Of a DNA stretch of 14,887 nucleotides, positions 1 through 7,391 are shown one piece after another. The notes under the pieces are model-generated. The model was given only the letters and a program-made list of their open reading frames with translations. It was not told the DNA's origin and made no database searches. The DNA lies in assembly GCA_035295985.1 (NCBI GenBank), contig DATHBT010000062.1:1-14887 (forward strand). The letters run 5' to 3'. The stretch is from JAIVGV01 sp035295985. GTDB taxonomy: Bacteria; Acidobacteriota; Blastocatellia; Pyrinomonadales; Pyrinomonadaceae. The position numbers and the translations under genes are program-made. Every line of letters begins with the position of its first letter. Position 1 is the stretch's first letter.

Positions 1-1254
1 TACGAGTCGTTCCGCCCCTACCGCCCGCTCCACGGCGGCGACCCCGCGGACTTCAAGGGCTACTTCCAGCCCGGCGCGGACGTGAACCATATCGTCGTCC
101 CGCTCGCGCTCGCGGGCGAGGACTCGCAGGTAGTCCAGAACCACGAGGCCGTACACCTCCTGCTCGCGGCCACCGCACGCCGCGTCCCCGACTGGCTCAA
201 CGAAGGCCTGGCGCAGTACTACAGCACGCTGCGGGTTTCGGACGGCGGCGCGACTCTCGGCGCGCCCGTCGCGCGCCACGCGGCGCTGCTGCGGCAGGCC
301 AGGGGGAGGCTGATGCCGCCCGCGCGCCTCTTCCAGATCGACCGCGGCTCGCGCGACTACCGCGCGGGCGCGGCGCGCGACCTCTTCTACGCGCAGTCCT
401 GGGCGCTCGTCCACTACCTCGCCTCGACGGACGGCGGACGCGGCCACCTGCGCCTCTTCCGCTTCCTCGAAATGCTCGCCTCCGGCATGGAGCTGGAAGA
501 GAGTTTCAGGCGCGCGTTCGGCCTCGACTACGCCGCGCTCGAAAGCCGCCTCCCCGAGTACGTGCGCCGCGGCGAGTACGCGACGCGCGAGCTGCGCGTG
601 GGCGGCGGCGCGTCCGGCGAGGCGGAGCTGAAGAGCACGCCGCTGACGGAGGCGGAGGCGCAGTTCTACTTGGGCGACCTGCTCCTGCACGTCGATCAGT
701 TCGCCGCGGCCGAGGCGCACCTGAGGCGCGCGCTCGCGCTCGACCGCGCCTCTGCCCGCGCCCACGCCTCGCTCGGCATGGCGCTCGCGCGGCAGCGCCG
801 CTTCGCCGCGGCCCGCCAGAGCCTGCGCCGCGCCGTCGCGCTCGCGCCCGACAACTTTCTGGCCCACTACTACCACGCCTACGCGCTCAGCCGCGAAGAC
901 ATGGAGGACGGGCAGACCGCGACCGAATTCTCGCCCGAAGTCGCCGAAGAGATGCGCGCCGCACTGGAGCGCGCCGTCGCGCTCGAGCCGCGCTTCCCCG
1001 AATCCTACCGCCTCCTGGCCTTCGTCAACCTCGTCACGGGCGAACGTCTGGACGAGGCCGTGGAACTCCTGTCGCGCGGCCTCGCGCTCGCGCCCAACCG
1101 ACCCGACTTGCTCTTCGTGCTGGCTCAAGTGCACCTGCGCCGGGGCGACGCGCCGGCCGCGCGCGAAGCACTCGCGAAAGTCGCGGCCGGCAACGCCGGC
1201 GCGCGCCTGCGCGCGCGGGCCGAGTCGCTGCTCAGGGCGACGGCCGGGAGGTGA
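1..1254 (+). CDS. Peptidase MA-like (gluzincin) metallopeptidase with C-terminal TPR repeats, 5' truncated by window
   Basis: The frame is open from base 1, so the N-terminus lies outside the window; the GTG at 82 is internal. Counting residues from base 1, the zinc motif HEAVH is at residues 48-52. It is followed by the segment PDWLNEGLAQYY, whose Glu (residue 68) is the likely third zinc ligand. This HExxH plus WLNEGLA arrangement is characteristic of the peptidase MA-like/DUF1570 group. From about residue 210 there are two consecutive TPR-like helix pairs, followed by a looser region and two more near the C-terminus (segments ending ALALD, AVALAP, GLALAP). TPRs suggest protein-protein interaction. 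Members of this group are usually exported or membrane anchored, but the signal region is not visible here. The natural substrate is unknown. Stop TGA at 1252-1254. The family call is confident; the cellular role is not. Confidence 0.85.
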   Translation, partial: YESFRPYRPLHGGDPADFKGYFQPGADVNHIVVPLALAGEDSQVVQNHEAVHLLLAATARRVPDWLNEGLAQYYSTLRVSDGGATLGAPVARHAALLRQARGRLMPPARLFQIDRGSRDYRAGAARDLFYAQSWALVHYLASTDGGRGHLRLFRFLEMLASGMELEESFRRAFGLDYAALESRLPEYVRRGEYATRELRVGGGASGEAELKSTPLTEAEAQFYLGDLLLHVDQFAAAEAHLRRALALDRASARAHASLGMALARQRRFAAARQSLRRAVALAPDNFLAHYYHAYALSREDMEDGQTATEFSPEVAEEMRAALERAVALEPRFPESYRLLAFVNLVTGERLDEAVELLSRGLALAPNRPDLLFVLAQVHLRRGDAPAAREALAKVAAGNAGARLRARAESLLRATAGR

Positions 1255-1619
1255 AGTTTGTTGTTCACGCGGGCGGGGCGGGGCGAAATGTTGACTCCGC
1301 GTCGCCGTTAAGGTAAACCATCCCTCGCGTCTTACGGGCCTGCCTCGGCCGGCGCGCGACCCGCTCGCACGCGCCCCGGCCGAAGTCTGACAGGGTTCTT
1401 TCGCCTGCCGACGCCCGTTTCCGAATCTTTCCGGCCGAACCTTTGCGCCGCTTCAAACCCAGGCACGAATACCCGAAGCCCGCCCGCGCAGAGTCAGCGC
1501 GACGACCGCGGGCCTGATCTTCTTCCAGCACCGTGAACCCCGACGGGCCGCCCGCGCCGCGTTAGTAATCGGCGCGCGCCGCGCGCCCGTGGCGAACTTC
1601 TCTAAAGGAGCACATACAG
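1255..1619. other. Intergenic region upstream of tkt, no gene seen
   Basis: This 365-base gap separates the TPR protein from transketolase. It is slightly less GC-rich than the genes, with scattered T runs. An 88-codon reverse-strand frame (1531-1265) has an Arg/Ala-rich composition typical of a GC shadow and no recognisable domain, so I do not call it. The only structure I support is a weak sigma70-like promoter near 1291 and the ribosome binding site of tkt (AAAGGAG, 1604-1610). Confidence 0.6.
1291..1319 (+). promoter_or_regulatory. Possible sigma70-type promoter for tkt
   Basis: TTGACT at 1291-1296 is a good -35 match. A weak -10 (TAAACC, 1314-1319) follows 17 bases later. It would give a long leader of nearly 300 bases before tkt. 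The -10 is poor, so this is tentative. Confidence 0.25.
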
Positions 1620-3722
1620 ATGTCAACCGCCGTGCGTTCGACCGACTCGCTCGACCAGCTCGCAGTCAACACCATCCGCACGCTCTCGATGGACGCCGTG
1701 CAGGCCGCGAACTCCGGCCACCCCGGCACGCCGATGGCGATGGCCCCCGTCGCGTACCTGCTCTGGAACGAAATTCTGCGGTTCGATCCGGAGGACCCGA
1801 TCTGGCCGAACCGCGACCGCTTCGTCCTCTCGATGGGCCACGCCTCGATGCTGCTCTACTCGATGCTGCACCTGACGGGAGTGAAGTCGGTCAACCCGCA
1901 GTACGAGATTCTCGGGCAGCCCTCGGTCTCGCTGGACGACATTAAGAACTTCCGCCAGTTGGACTCGCGCTGCCCCGGACACCCCGAATACCGCTGGACT
2001 TCGGGCATCGAGACGACGACCGGGCCTCTGGGGCAGGGCATCGCGACGAGCGTCGGCATGGCGATAGCCTCGAAGTGGCAGGCGGCCTACTTCAACCGCC
2101 CCGACTTCGACATGTTCGACTTCAACGTCTATGCGCTGTGCGGCGACGGCTGCATGATGGAGGGCATTTCGCACGAGGCCGCCAGCCTCGCCGCCCACCT
2201 CAAGCTCGACAACCTCTGCTGGATTTACGACAACAACAAGATCACCATCGAGGGCAACACCTCTTGGGCTTTTTCGGAAGACGTGGCGACGCGCTTCATC
2301 GGCTACGGCTGGAACGTCACCCGGGTCGGCGACGCCAACGATCTCGAAACCCTGAAGCGCGCCTTCGCCGTCGCGCGCAAGGAGACCGACCGGCCGACGC
2401 TCCTCATCGTCGACAGCCACATCGCCTGGGGCGCGCCCAACAAGCAGGACACGCACGCCGCGCACGGCGAGCCTCTGGGCGAGGAGGAGATCAGGCTCAC
2501 CAAGCGCGTCTACGGCTGGCCCGAAGACGCCAAGTTCCACGTGCCCGACGGCGTCTATGACCACTTCAAGCAGGGCATCGGCGCGCGGGGCAAGCAGGCC
2601 CGCGACGAGTGGTTCCAGAAGCTCGAAGCGTACAAGAAGGAGTACCCAGAGCTGGCCGACCAGTTGGTCAGGATGCAGAAGCGCGAGCTGCCCGAAGGGT
2701 GGGACAAGGACATCCCCGTGTTCCCGGCCGACGCCAAGGGCATGGCCGGCCGCGACGCCGGGGGCAAGGTGCTAAACGCGATTGCGAAGAACGTCCCGTG
2801 GCTCATCGGCGGCTCGGCCGACCTCGCGCCCTCGACCAAGACCCGCTTGACCTTCGACGGCGCGGGCGACTTCACGGCCGATGGCGACACCGAGAAGGGG
2901 CGCTGGTACGGCGGGCGCAACTTCCACTTCGGCATCCGCGAGCACGAGATGTCGGCCATCTTAAACGGCCTCGCGCTCTCGAAGATTCGCCCCTACGGCT
3001 CCGGCTTCATGATCTTCTCCGACTACTCGCGGCCCTCCATCCGCCTCTCCTCGATCATGGAGATCCCGACCATCCACGTCTTCACGCACGACTCCATCGG
3101 CGTCGGCGAGGATGGCCCCACGCACCAGCCCATCGAGCAGTTGGCTTCCTTACGCGCCATCCCCGGCCTCATCGTCATGCGGCCGGGCGACGCCAACGAG
3201 GTCGCCGAGGCGTGGCGCGTCATCATGCAGCTCAAGCGCGAGCCGGCCGTGATGGTGCTCAGCCGTCAGGCGATGCCGACGCTCGACCGCACGAAGTACG
3301 CCGGCGCGGAAAACGTCCACCGCGGCGCTTACGTGCTCGCGGACGACGCGGGCGGCGGCCAGCCCGAAGTGATCCTGATCGGCACGGGCACGGAGGTCTC
3401 GCTCTGCGTCGAGGCTTACGAGAAACTGGCGGCCGACGGCGTGAAGGCCCGCGTCGTCTCGATGCCCTCGTGGGAGCTGTTCGAGCACCAGGACGAGGCT
3501 TACAAGGAGAGCGTGTTGCCGTCTTCGGTCAGAGCGCGCGTGGCGGTCGAGCAGGCGGGCACGTTCGGCTGGCGTCGCTACGTGAACAGCAACGACGCGA
3601 TCATCGGCATGAAGACCTTCGGCGCGAGCGCGCCCCTCAAGGAGCTGACCAAGAAGTTCGGCTTCACGGTCGAGAACGTCGTCGCCGCGGCCCGCCGCGA
3701 GATCGACAAGTTCAAAGCCTGA
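1620..3722 (+). CDS. tkt: Transketolase
   Basis: A 700-residue protein, close to full length for bacterial transketolases. It transfers a two-carbon ketol unit between pentose-, heptulose-, tetrose- and triose-phosphates in the non-oxidative pentose phosphate pathway, using thiamine diphosphate and a divalent metal in the cytoplasm. Visible motifs in order: GHPGTPM (33-39), GPLGQG (135-140), the ThDP/metal motif from GDG (175-177) to NN (205-206), then REHEM (440-444, holding the catalytic Glu of the pyrimidine domain), and the HDSIGVGEDGPTHQP segment (490-504). The C-terminal transketolase domain is complete. The ATG at 1620 is preceded by AAAGGAG with a 9-base gap, which fixes the start. 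It lies upstream of fbp on the same strand, with a long hairpin between, so the two may share a transcript that is partly attenuated. Stop TGA. Confidence 0.97.
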   Translation: MSTAVRSTDSLDQLAVNTIRTLSMDAVQAANSGHPGTPMAMAPVAYLLWNEILRFDPEDPIWPNRDRFVLSMGHASMLLYSMLHLTGVKSVNPQYEILGQPSVSLDDIKNFRQLDSRCPGHPEYRWTSGIETTTGPLGQGIATSVGMAIASKWQAAYFNRPDFDMFDFNVYALCGDGCMMEGISHEAASLAAHLKLDNLCWIYDNNKITIEGNTSWAFSEDVATRFIGYGWNVTRVGDANDLETLKRAFAVARKETDRPTLLIVDSHIAWGAPNKQDTHAAHGEPLGEEEIRLTKRVYGWPEDAKFHVPDGVYDHFKQGIGARGKQARDEWFQKLEAYKKEYPELADQLVRMQKRELPEGWDKDIPVFPADAKGMAGRDAGGKVLNAIAKNVPWLIGGSADLAPSTKTRLTFDGAGDFTADGDTEKGRWYGGRNFHFGIREHEMSAILNGLALSKIRPYGSGFMIFSDYSRPSIRLSSIMEIPTIHVFTHDSIGVGEDGPTHQPIEQLASLRAIPGLIVMRPGDANEVAEAWRVIMQLKREPAVMVLSRQAMPTLDRTKYAGAENVHRGAYVLADDAGGGQPEVILIGTGTEVSLCVEAYEKLAADGVKARVVSMPSWELFEHQDEAYKESVLPSSVRARVAVEQAGTFGWRRYVNSNDAIIGMKTFGASAPLKELTKKFGFTVENVVAAARREIDKFKA

Positions 3723-3776
3723 ACTCAACTGCCGCACGGGCGAAGTTGAGAGCCTGACTCTCTTCTTTCTTTGCGC

Positions 3777-3839
3777 CCTTTGCGCCTTTGCGCGAGCTTC
3801 CTTCTCAAGCGGGGAAAGGCTCGCGCAAAGGCGCAAAGG
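3777..3839. repeat. Long perfect hairpin (REP-like intergenic palindrome) between tkt and fbp
   Basis: Two perfectly complementary 21-base arms (3777-3797 and 3819-3839) enclose a 21-base loop. Each arm is built from a short tandem unit (TTTGCGCC repeated, ending GCGCGAGC). With one bulge and one mismatch the stem extends about six more base pairs outward. A TTTTT run at 3856-3860 lies 16 bases past the right arm, too far for a classic terminator but usable as a weak one. The repeated CTTTGCGCC-type arm resembles intergenic palindromes I know to be dispersed in several bacterial phyla. It could end or protect the tkt mRNA. It lies 54 bases after the tkt stop and 61 bases before the fbp start. 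Confidence 0.75.
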
Positions 3840-3900
3840 CGCGAAGGGAGGCCGATTTTTCGAGTCCGTGTTGAGTTGGGGAATTTGGAGGAGGCTTGTG

Positions 3901-5853
3901 ATGTCAACGAACGACCCCGGCCGGATGACCCTTCTGCGTGCGCTGGCGGCGCGCTACCCGACGGCCGACCTGGCGCTCGCGGAGGCCGCGGCCTTGCGCG
4001 CGTCGCTACGGCTCCCGAAGGGCGTCGTCCACGTCGTCAGCGACGTGCACGGCGAGTACAAGAAGCTGCGCCACATCATCAACAACGCCTCCGGCTCTCT
4101 GCGCCCGCTCGTCGAATCGCTCTTCGCCGGAGAGATGTCGGCCGAAGAGATTCAACGACTGCTCGCCGTCATCTACTACCCGCACGAAGCGTGCGAACAC
4201 GTCCGGCCGACGCTGGCAGACTCTGAGGCGCGGGGCGAGTGGGTTCGCACGACCCTCCGCCGGCAGTTCCGCATCGCCCGCGCGCTCGCCGGCAATCGCC
4301 GCCTCGCGGACGTGAGAGAACTCATGCCGCCCGCCCGGCGCGAGCTGTTCGAGGAGCTGCTGTTAGAGCCTGCCGCGGGCCGGGGGCAGGCTTACGCGGA
4401 CGAGATGATCGACACGCTCGCGCGCCACGACCGCGACTTCTCGACCGTCCGCTCGGCCTCGCGCCTCGTGCGCAACCTGTCGGTCGCCGAGATCGTCGTC
4501 GCGGGCGACCTGGGCGACCGCGGCCCGCGAATAGATCGCGTGATCGATTACCTGCTGCAACAGCCGAACGTCTCCTACACGTGGGGCAACCACGACGTGC
4601 TCTGGATGGGCGCGTGCCTGGGTCAGCCCGCGCTCATCGCGACGGTCTTGCGCGTCTCGCTGCGCTACCGGCGGCTGTCGCAGTTGGAGGAGGGCTACGG
4701 CGTCTCGATGGCCGCGTTAGAGAAGCTCGCGCGCACGGCTTACGCCGACGACCCGGCCGAGCGTTTCCGCACGCGCGGCACGGGCCTGCGGGACGACCTG
4801 CTGATGGCACGGATGCAGAAGGCCGCGGCCGTCATGCAGTTCAAGCTGGAAGGGCAGTTGATCGCGCGCCACCCGGAGTGGGGCATGGACGACCGCCGCC
4901 TGCTCGACAAGATCGATTTCCGCGAGGGCACGGTCACGCTGAACGGGCAGGCGCACAGGATGCGCGACACACACCTGCCGACCATAGACCCGGCCGATCC
5001 TTACGCGCTCTCGACGGAAGAGGCGGCCTGTATGGAGCGTTCGCGCCAGTCGTTCGTCTCAAGCCCGCGCCTGTGGCAGCACATGTCCGCGGTCGTGCGC
5101 CAGGGCGCGACGTGGCTCAGGCGCGATCAGGCGCTCATCTTCCACGGCTGCGTGCCCGTGGACGAAGAGGGCAACGCGCTCAAGCTCGCGGTTGACGGGC
5201 GCGAGCTTTCGGGCCGCGAGCTGTTCGACGCGCTCGACCGCGTCGTGCGGCGCAACTTCCTCAAGGGGGCGCAGGCGGCGGGCGACGACGCCGACTGGCT
5301 CTGGTATCTCTGGACGGGGCCGGTCTCGCCGCTCTTCGGCAAGGATCGCATGGCGACCTTCGAGACCTACTTCGTCGAGGACAAGGCGACGCACAAGGAG
5401 AACAAGAACCCCTACTTCAAGCTGATCCACGACACCGCATTTTGCGCGCGCGTCGCCGCCGACTTCGGCCTCGCGGGCGAGTCGCTGATCGTCAACGGAC
5501 ACGTGCCCGTCAAGGTCGAGCGCGGCGACGAGCCGGTCAAGAAGGGCGGCGGCGCGGTGACGATTGACGGGGCGTTCTCCGAGGCCTACGGCGACCGCGG
5601 CTACACGCTCATCCTCGCGCCCGAGCGGATTGCCCTGGCCGAGCACCACCACTTCGAGTCGGTCAGCGAGGCGATCACGGACGGCGCGGACATCATCCCC
5701 AAAGTGATGACGCTGCGCGCGCACACGCCGCCGCGCCGCGTCGCCGACACGGAGGAGGGCGGGCGCACCGCCGAACTCGCCGCCGCGCTCGAAGAGCTGG
5801 CCGGCGCGTACGAAGAAGGATCGCTACTCGAAAACTCAGGCCCGCCGCACTGA
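3901..5853 (+). CDS. fbp: Fructose-1,6-bisphosphatase class III
   Basis: A 650-residue protein, near the roughly 640-670 residues of the Firmicutes-type class III FBPase. It hydrolyses fructose-1,6-bisphosphate to fructose-6-phosphate and phosphate in gluconeogenesis, using a calcineurin-like dinuclear metal centre. Metal-binding motifs are all present: SDVHGEY (47-53), GDLGDRGP (202-209), GNHD (229-232), the FHGCVPVDEEGN segment near 415-430, and NGHVPVK around 530. The ATG at 3901 is chosen because GGAGGAGG (3887-3894) sits 6 bases before it. An upstream in-frame TTG at 3868 has no such site and adds a non-conserved tail. The C-terminal 30 residues are Glu/Ala-rich and probably poorly structured. 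It is flanked on both sides by palindromic repeats. The product would feed the transketolase encoded upstream. Stop TGA. Confidence 0.95.
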   Translation: MSTNDPGRMTLLRALAARYPTADLALAEAAALRASLRLPKGVVHVVSDVHGEYKKLRHIINNASGSLRPLVESLFAGEMSAEEIQRLLAVIYYPHEACEHVRPTLADSEARGEWVRTTLRRQFRIARALAGNRRLADVRELMPPARRELFEELLLEPAAGRGQAYADEMIDTLARHDRDFSTVRSASRLVRNLSVAEIVVAGDLGDRGPRIDRVIDYLLQQPNVSYTWGNHDVLWMGACLGQPALIATVLRVSLRYRRLSQLEEGYGVSMAALEKLARTAYADDPAERFRTRGTGLRDDLLMARMQKAAAVMQFKLEGQLIARHPEWGMDDRRLLDKIDFREGTVTLNGQAHRMRDTHLPTIDPADPYALSTEEAACMERSRQSFVSSPRLWQHMSAVVRQGATWLRRDQALIFHGCVPVDEEGNALKLAVDGRELSGRELFDALDRVVRRNFLKGAQAAGDDADWLWYLWTGPVSPLFGKDRMATFETYFVEDKATHKENKNPYFKLIHDTAFCARVAADFGLAGESLIVNGHVPVKVERGDEPVKKGGGAVTIDGAFSEAYGDRGYTLILAPERIALAEHHHFESVSEAITDGADIIPKVMTLRAHTPPRRVADTEEGGRTAELAAALEELAGAYEEGSLLENSGPPH

Positions 5854-5891
5854 AGTCGTTTCCGTCTGAACCCGTCGAGCAACGGGATAAC

Positions 5892-6036
5892 TGTAGGGGC
5901 GGGGCAAGTCCGCGGCCCGCAGCGACTGAAAGTCGCCTAAGCGTAACGCCGGCATTCGACGATGATTGCGTCGAATGCCGGCGTCCCATTTTCGCGCTCC
6001 CGCGCTCAGCGGGCAGGGACAAGCCCCGCCCCTACA
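5892..6036. repeat. 145-bp palindromic element with imperfect 20-bp terminal inverted repeats (MITE/REP-like)
   Basis: The ends are inverted repeats: TGTAGGGGCGGGGC at 5892-5905 is the exact complement of 6023-6036. The match extends to 20 bases per side (5892-5911 and 6017-6036) with two mismatches. Inside lies a smaller perfect hairpin with 16-base arms (5946-5961 and 5969-5984) and a 7-base loop. No ORF of significance is enclosed. GTAGGGGCGGGG-type ends are, from general knowledge, seen in short dispersed non-autonomous repeats in several GC-rich phyla. No target-site duplication is clear to me. It occupies the space between the convergent fbp and beta-lactamase genes, so it may also serve as a two-way transcription end. 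Confidence 0.7.
5946..5984. terminator. Perfect 16-bp hairpin inside the 5892-6036 element, possible terminator
   Basis: Arms 5946-5961 and 5969-5984 are perfectly complementary, with a loop of 7 bases (ATGATTG). ATTTT follows at 5988-5992 on the + strand. It is placed between the 3' ends of fbp (+) and the beta-lactamase gene (-), so a role in ending one or both transcripts is plausible but not shown. Confidence 0.4.
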
Positions 6037-6056
6037 AAATTCGCCGCCTCACACGC

Positions 6057-7044
6057 TCATTGCCTCGCCTGCGCGACGTGCGCGTCGTAAGCGGCGCGGG
6101 CGAGTTCGGCAATCAGCCGCTCCTCCTCCTCGGCCGGGAGCTTCGAGCCGGTGATGAGCACGGCCATCGCGAGGTGGCCGCGCCCGCCGGGGAGTGTGAT
6201 CAGCCCCACGTCGTTCGTGGCGTTCTCGCCCGTGCCCGTCTTGTCAGCCACGCGTGTGCCGGCTGGGAGCGAGCCGCGCAGTCGTCGCTCGCCCGTCGTC
6301 GCGCGCTCCATCATGCCGAGGAGCAGCGCGGTCTGCGGCGGTTGCAGCACGCCGCCCTCTTGCAGCAGCGCGAGCAGCCGCGCGAGATCGCGCGCCGCCC
6401 CCCGTGTTGTTCTTCCCGCCCTGCGCGACGTACTCGCGGACGGTTGACCGGATCGTGATGTTGTTGAGGCCGAGCGACTGCGAGAGTCTCGTGACGGCCG
6501 CCGGCCCGCCGACGAGTCGGAGCAGCTTGTCGCTCGAAGTGTTGTCGCTCCGCATGATCGAAAGTTCCAGCAGCTCGGTGATTGTGCGCTCGACGGGCTT
6601 GCGCCACAGATCCGTGTTGCCCTGCCAGCCCGGCACGATCTCTTCGGGCGTGACGCGCACCTTCTGATCCAGGCGCAGCCTGCCCGCCTCGGCCTCGCGC
6701 AGCACCGCCACGGCCAGAGGCAGCTTGAAGACGCTGTAGAGCGGCAACTGTCTCTCCGCCTGAAACGCCGCCTCGCCCCCCGACTCGACGTGAATCACCG
6801 CCACGCCCACGTCGCCCTCCGCGCGTGCCGAGATCGCGGCCAGCCGCTCCGACAGTCCCGCGACGGAAGCCGCTTTCCCCTGCGTCGTCCGGCCGGTCGC
6901 GGCGGTCGTCTGAGGCGTTGAGTGTGCTCCCGCCCCCGCGCCGGGAGCGCGCGACGCCTGTCCGCACGCAAGCCCGGCCGCGACGGCGAGCGCGAGTGTG
7001 GCGACTGAGATTTGAGTCTGCAGAGAAAAACTCCTTTCAAACAC
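6057..7044 (-). pseudogene. bla: Class A beta-lactamase-like serine hydrolase, interrupted by a +1 frameshift in a G6 tract
   Basis: The N-terminal frame (7044 to about 6404) has a hydrophobic signal segment (residues 11-26) ending near Cys27, then YSVFKL with the nucleophile motif S104-x-x-K107 and the SDN motif (166-168). Just after the residues NNTG the frame is lost. Removing one G from the six-G run (CCCCCC at 6398-6403 on +) restores the frame into the C-terminal part, which carries TGERRLRGSLP and the KTGTG motif and ends at TGA 6059-6057. Together this is a full-length class A-type enzyme that would act on beta-lactams or peptidoglycan in the periplasm. The usual E-x-x-L-N omega-loop motif is not obvious; Glu204 is the nearby candidate base. 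The start is uncertain: GTG at 7044 has no Shine-Dalgarno site, whereas AAAGGAG (7037-7031) sits 7 bases before an in-frame CTG at 7023. The defect may be real or a homopolymer base-call error. Confidence 0.85.
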
Positions 7045-7247
7045 CCGTCAGGGCGGTGCTGCGTTTCAACCCGGCAGCTGACGGCGCATTCCCCGTTTAA
7101 TTCAACAGTACAATAAAACTCTCGCCCGGGTTCCGGGTTTCCATCCCGTTAGGTTTCGCGCGCCCCCTCCTCACCACGCCTCGCCGCCCCCGCCCGGTTC
7201 TTCCGGGTCGGCATACAACTACAAATTCTTTACCCGCGTTCCACGAA

Positions 7248-7275
7248 TTTAATACTTACCCCGAGTAGGTATAAG
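7248..7275 (+). promoter_or_regulatory. Likely zwf promoter
   Basis: The -10 box TATAAG (7270-7275) is a strong match to TATAAT. TTTAAT (7248-7253) lies 16 bases upstream as a weaker -35. This is one of the most AT-rich short stretches of the window. Transcription would start near 7282, leaving a leader of roughly 110 bases before the zwf start. Confidence 0.45.
7252..7272. promoter_or_regulatory. Operator-like dyad overlapping the zwf -10 box
   Basis: This 21-base imperfect palindrome is centred on 7262, with half-sites ATACTTACCC and GAGTAGGTAT. Eight of ten base pairs are symmetric. It fills the spacer and enters the -10 box, a typical place for repressor binding. Its size and shape recall operators of small dimeric regulators such as the Rrf2/IscR family, but nothing in the sequence identifies the binding protein. 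Confidence 0.4.
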
Positions 7276-7391
7276 ATGCCTGTTCAAGTAACGCACAAAA
7301 GTCAGACCAGTTTCCCCGCTCGACAGCGCCAGTTGCCCGCGATGCGGTGCGGCATCCACGGCTGCCTGCCGCGCGGAGGGAGGTGACGCCC

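Larger units (their letters stand above)
7045..7391. other. Divergent control region between bla and zwf
   Basis: This 347-base stretch separates two genes transcribed away from each other. Two AT-richer patches stand out in the GC-rich background. One at about 7095-7119 could hold the bla promoter, although I cannot pick clear boxes. The other at about 7213-7275 holds the zwf promoter and dyad listed separately. From 7276 to 7391 is the zwf leader. No ORF here has a ribosome binding site or a recognisable domain. Confidence 0.6.

Noticed and set aside
82..84. GTG as start of the metallopeptidase/TPR gene
   Set aside because: The frame is open to base 1 and the sequence before 82 reads as ordinary protein. 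The gene is cut by the window edge.
1265..1531. 88-codon reverse-strand frame in the gap before tkt
   Set aside because: No ribosome binding site or domain, and composition is like random GC-rich DNA.
2609..3757. 382-codon frame overlapping tkt in another frame
   Set aside because: Arg/His/Pro-rich out-of-frame product; the tkt frame carries all conserved motifs here.
3868..3900. Upstream TTG start for fbp
   Set aside because: No Shine-Dalgarno site, and the added residues are not family-like. GGAGGAGG sits before ATG 3901.
7193..7207. CCCGG-TTCTT-CCGGG small hairpin in the bla-zwf gap
   Set aside because: Only five pairs and no placement that suggests a function.
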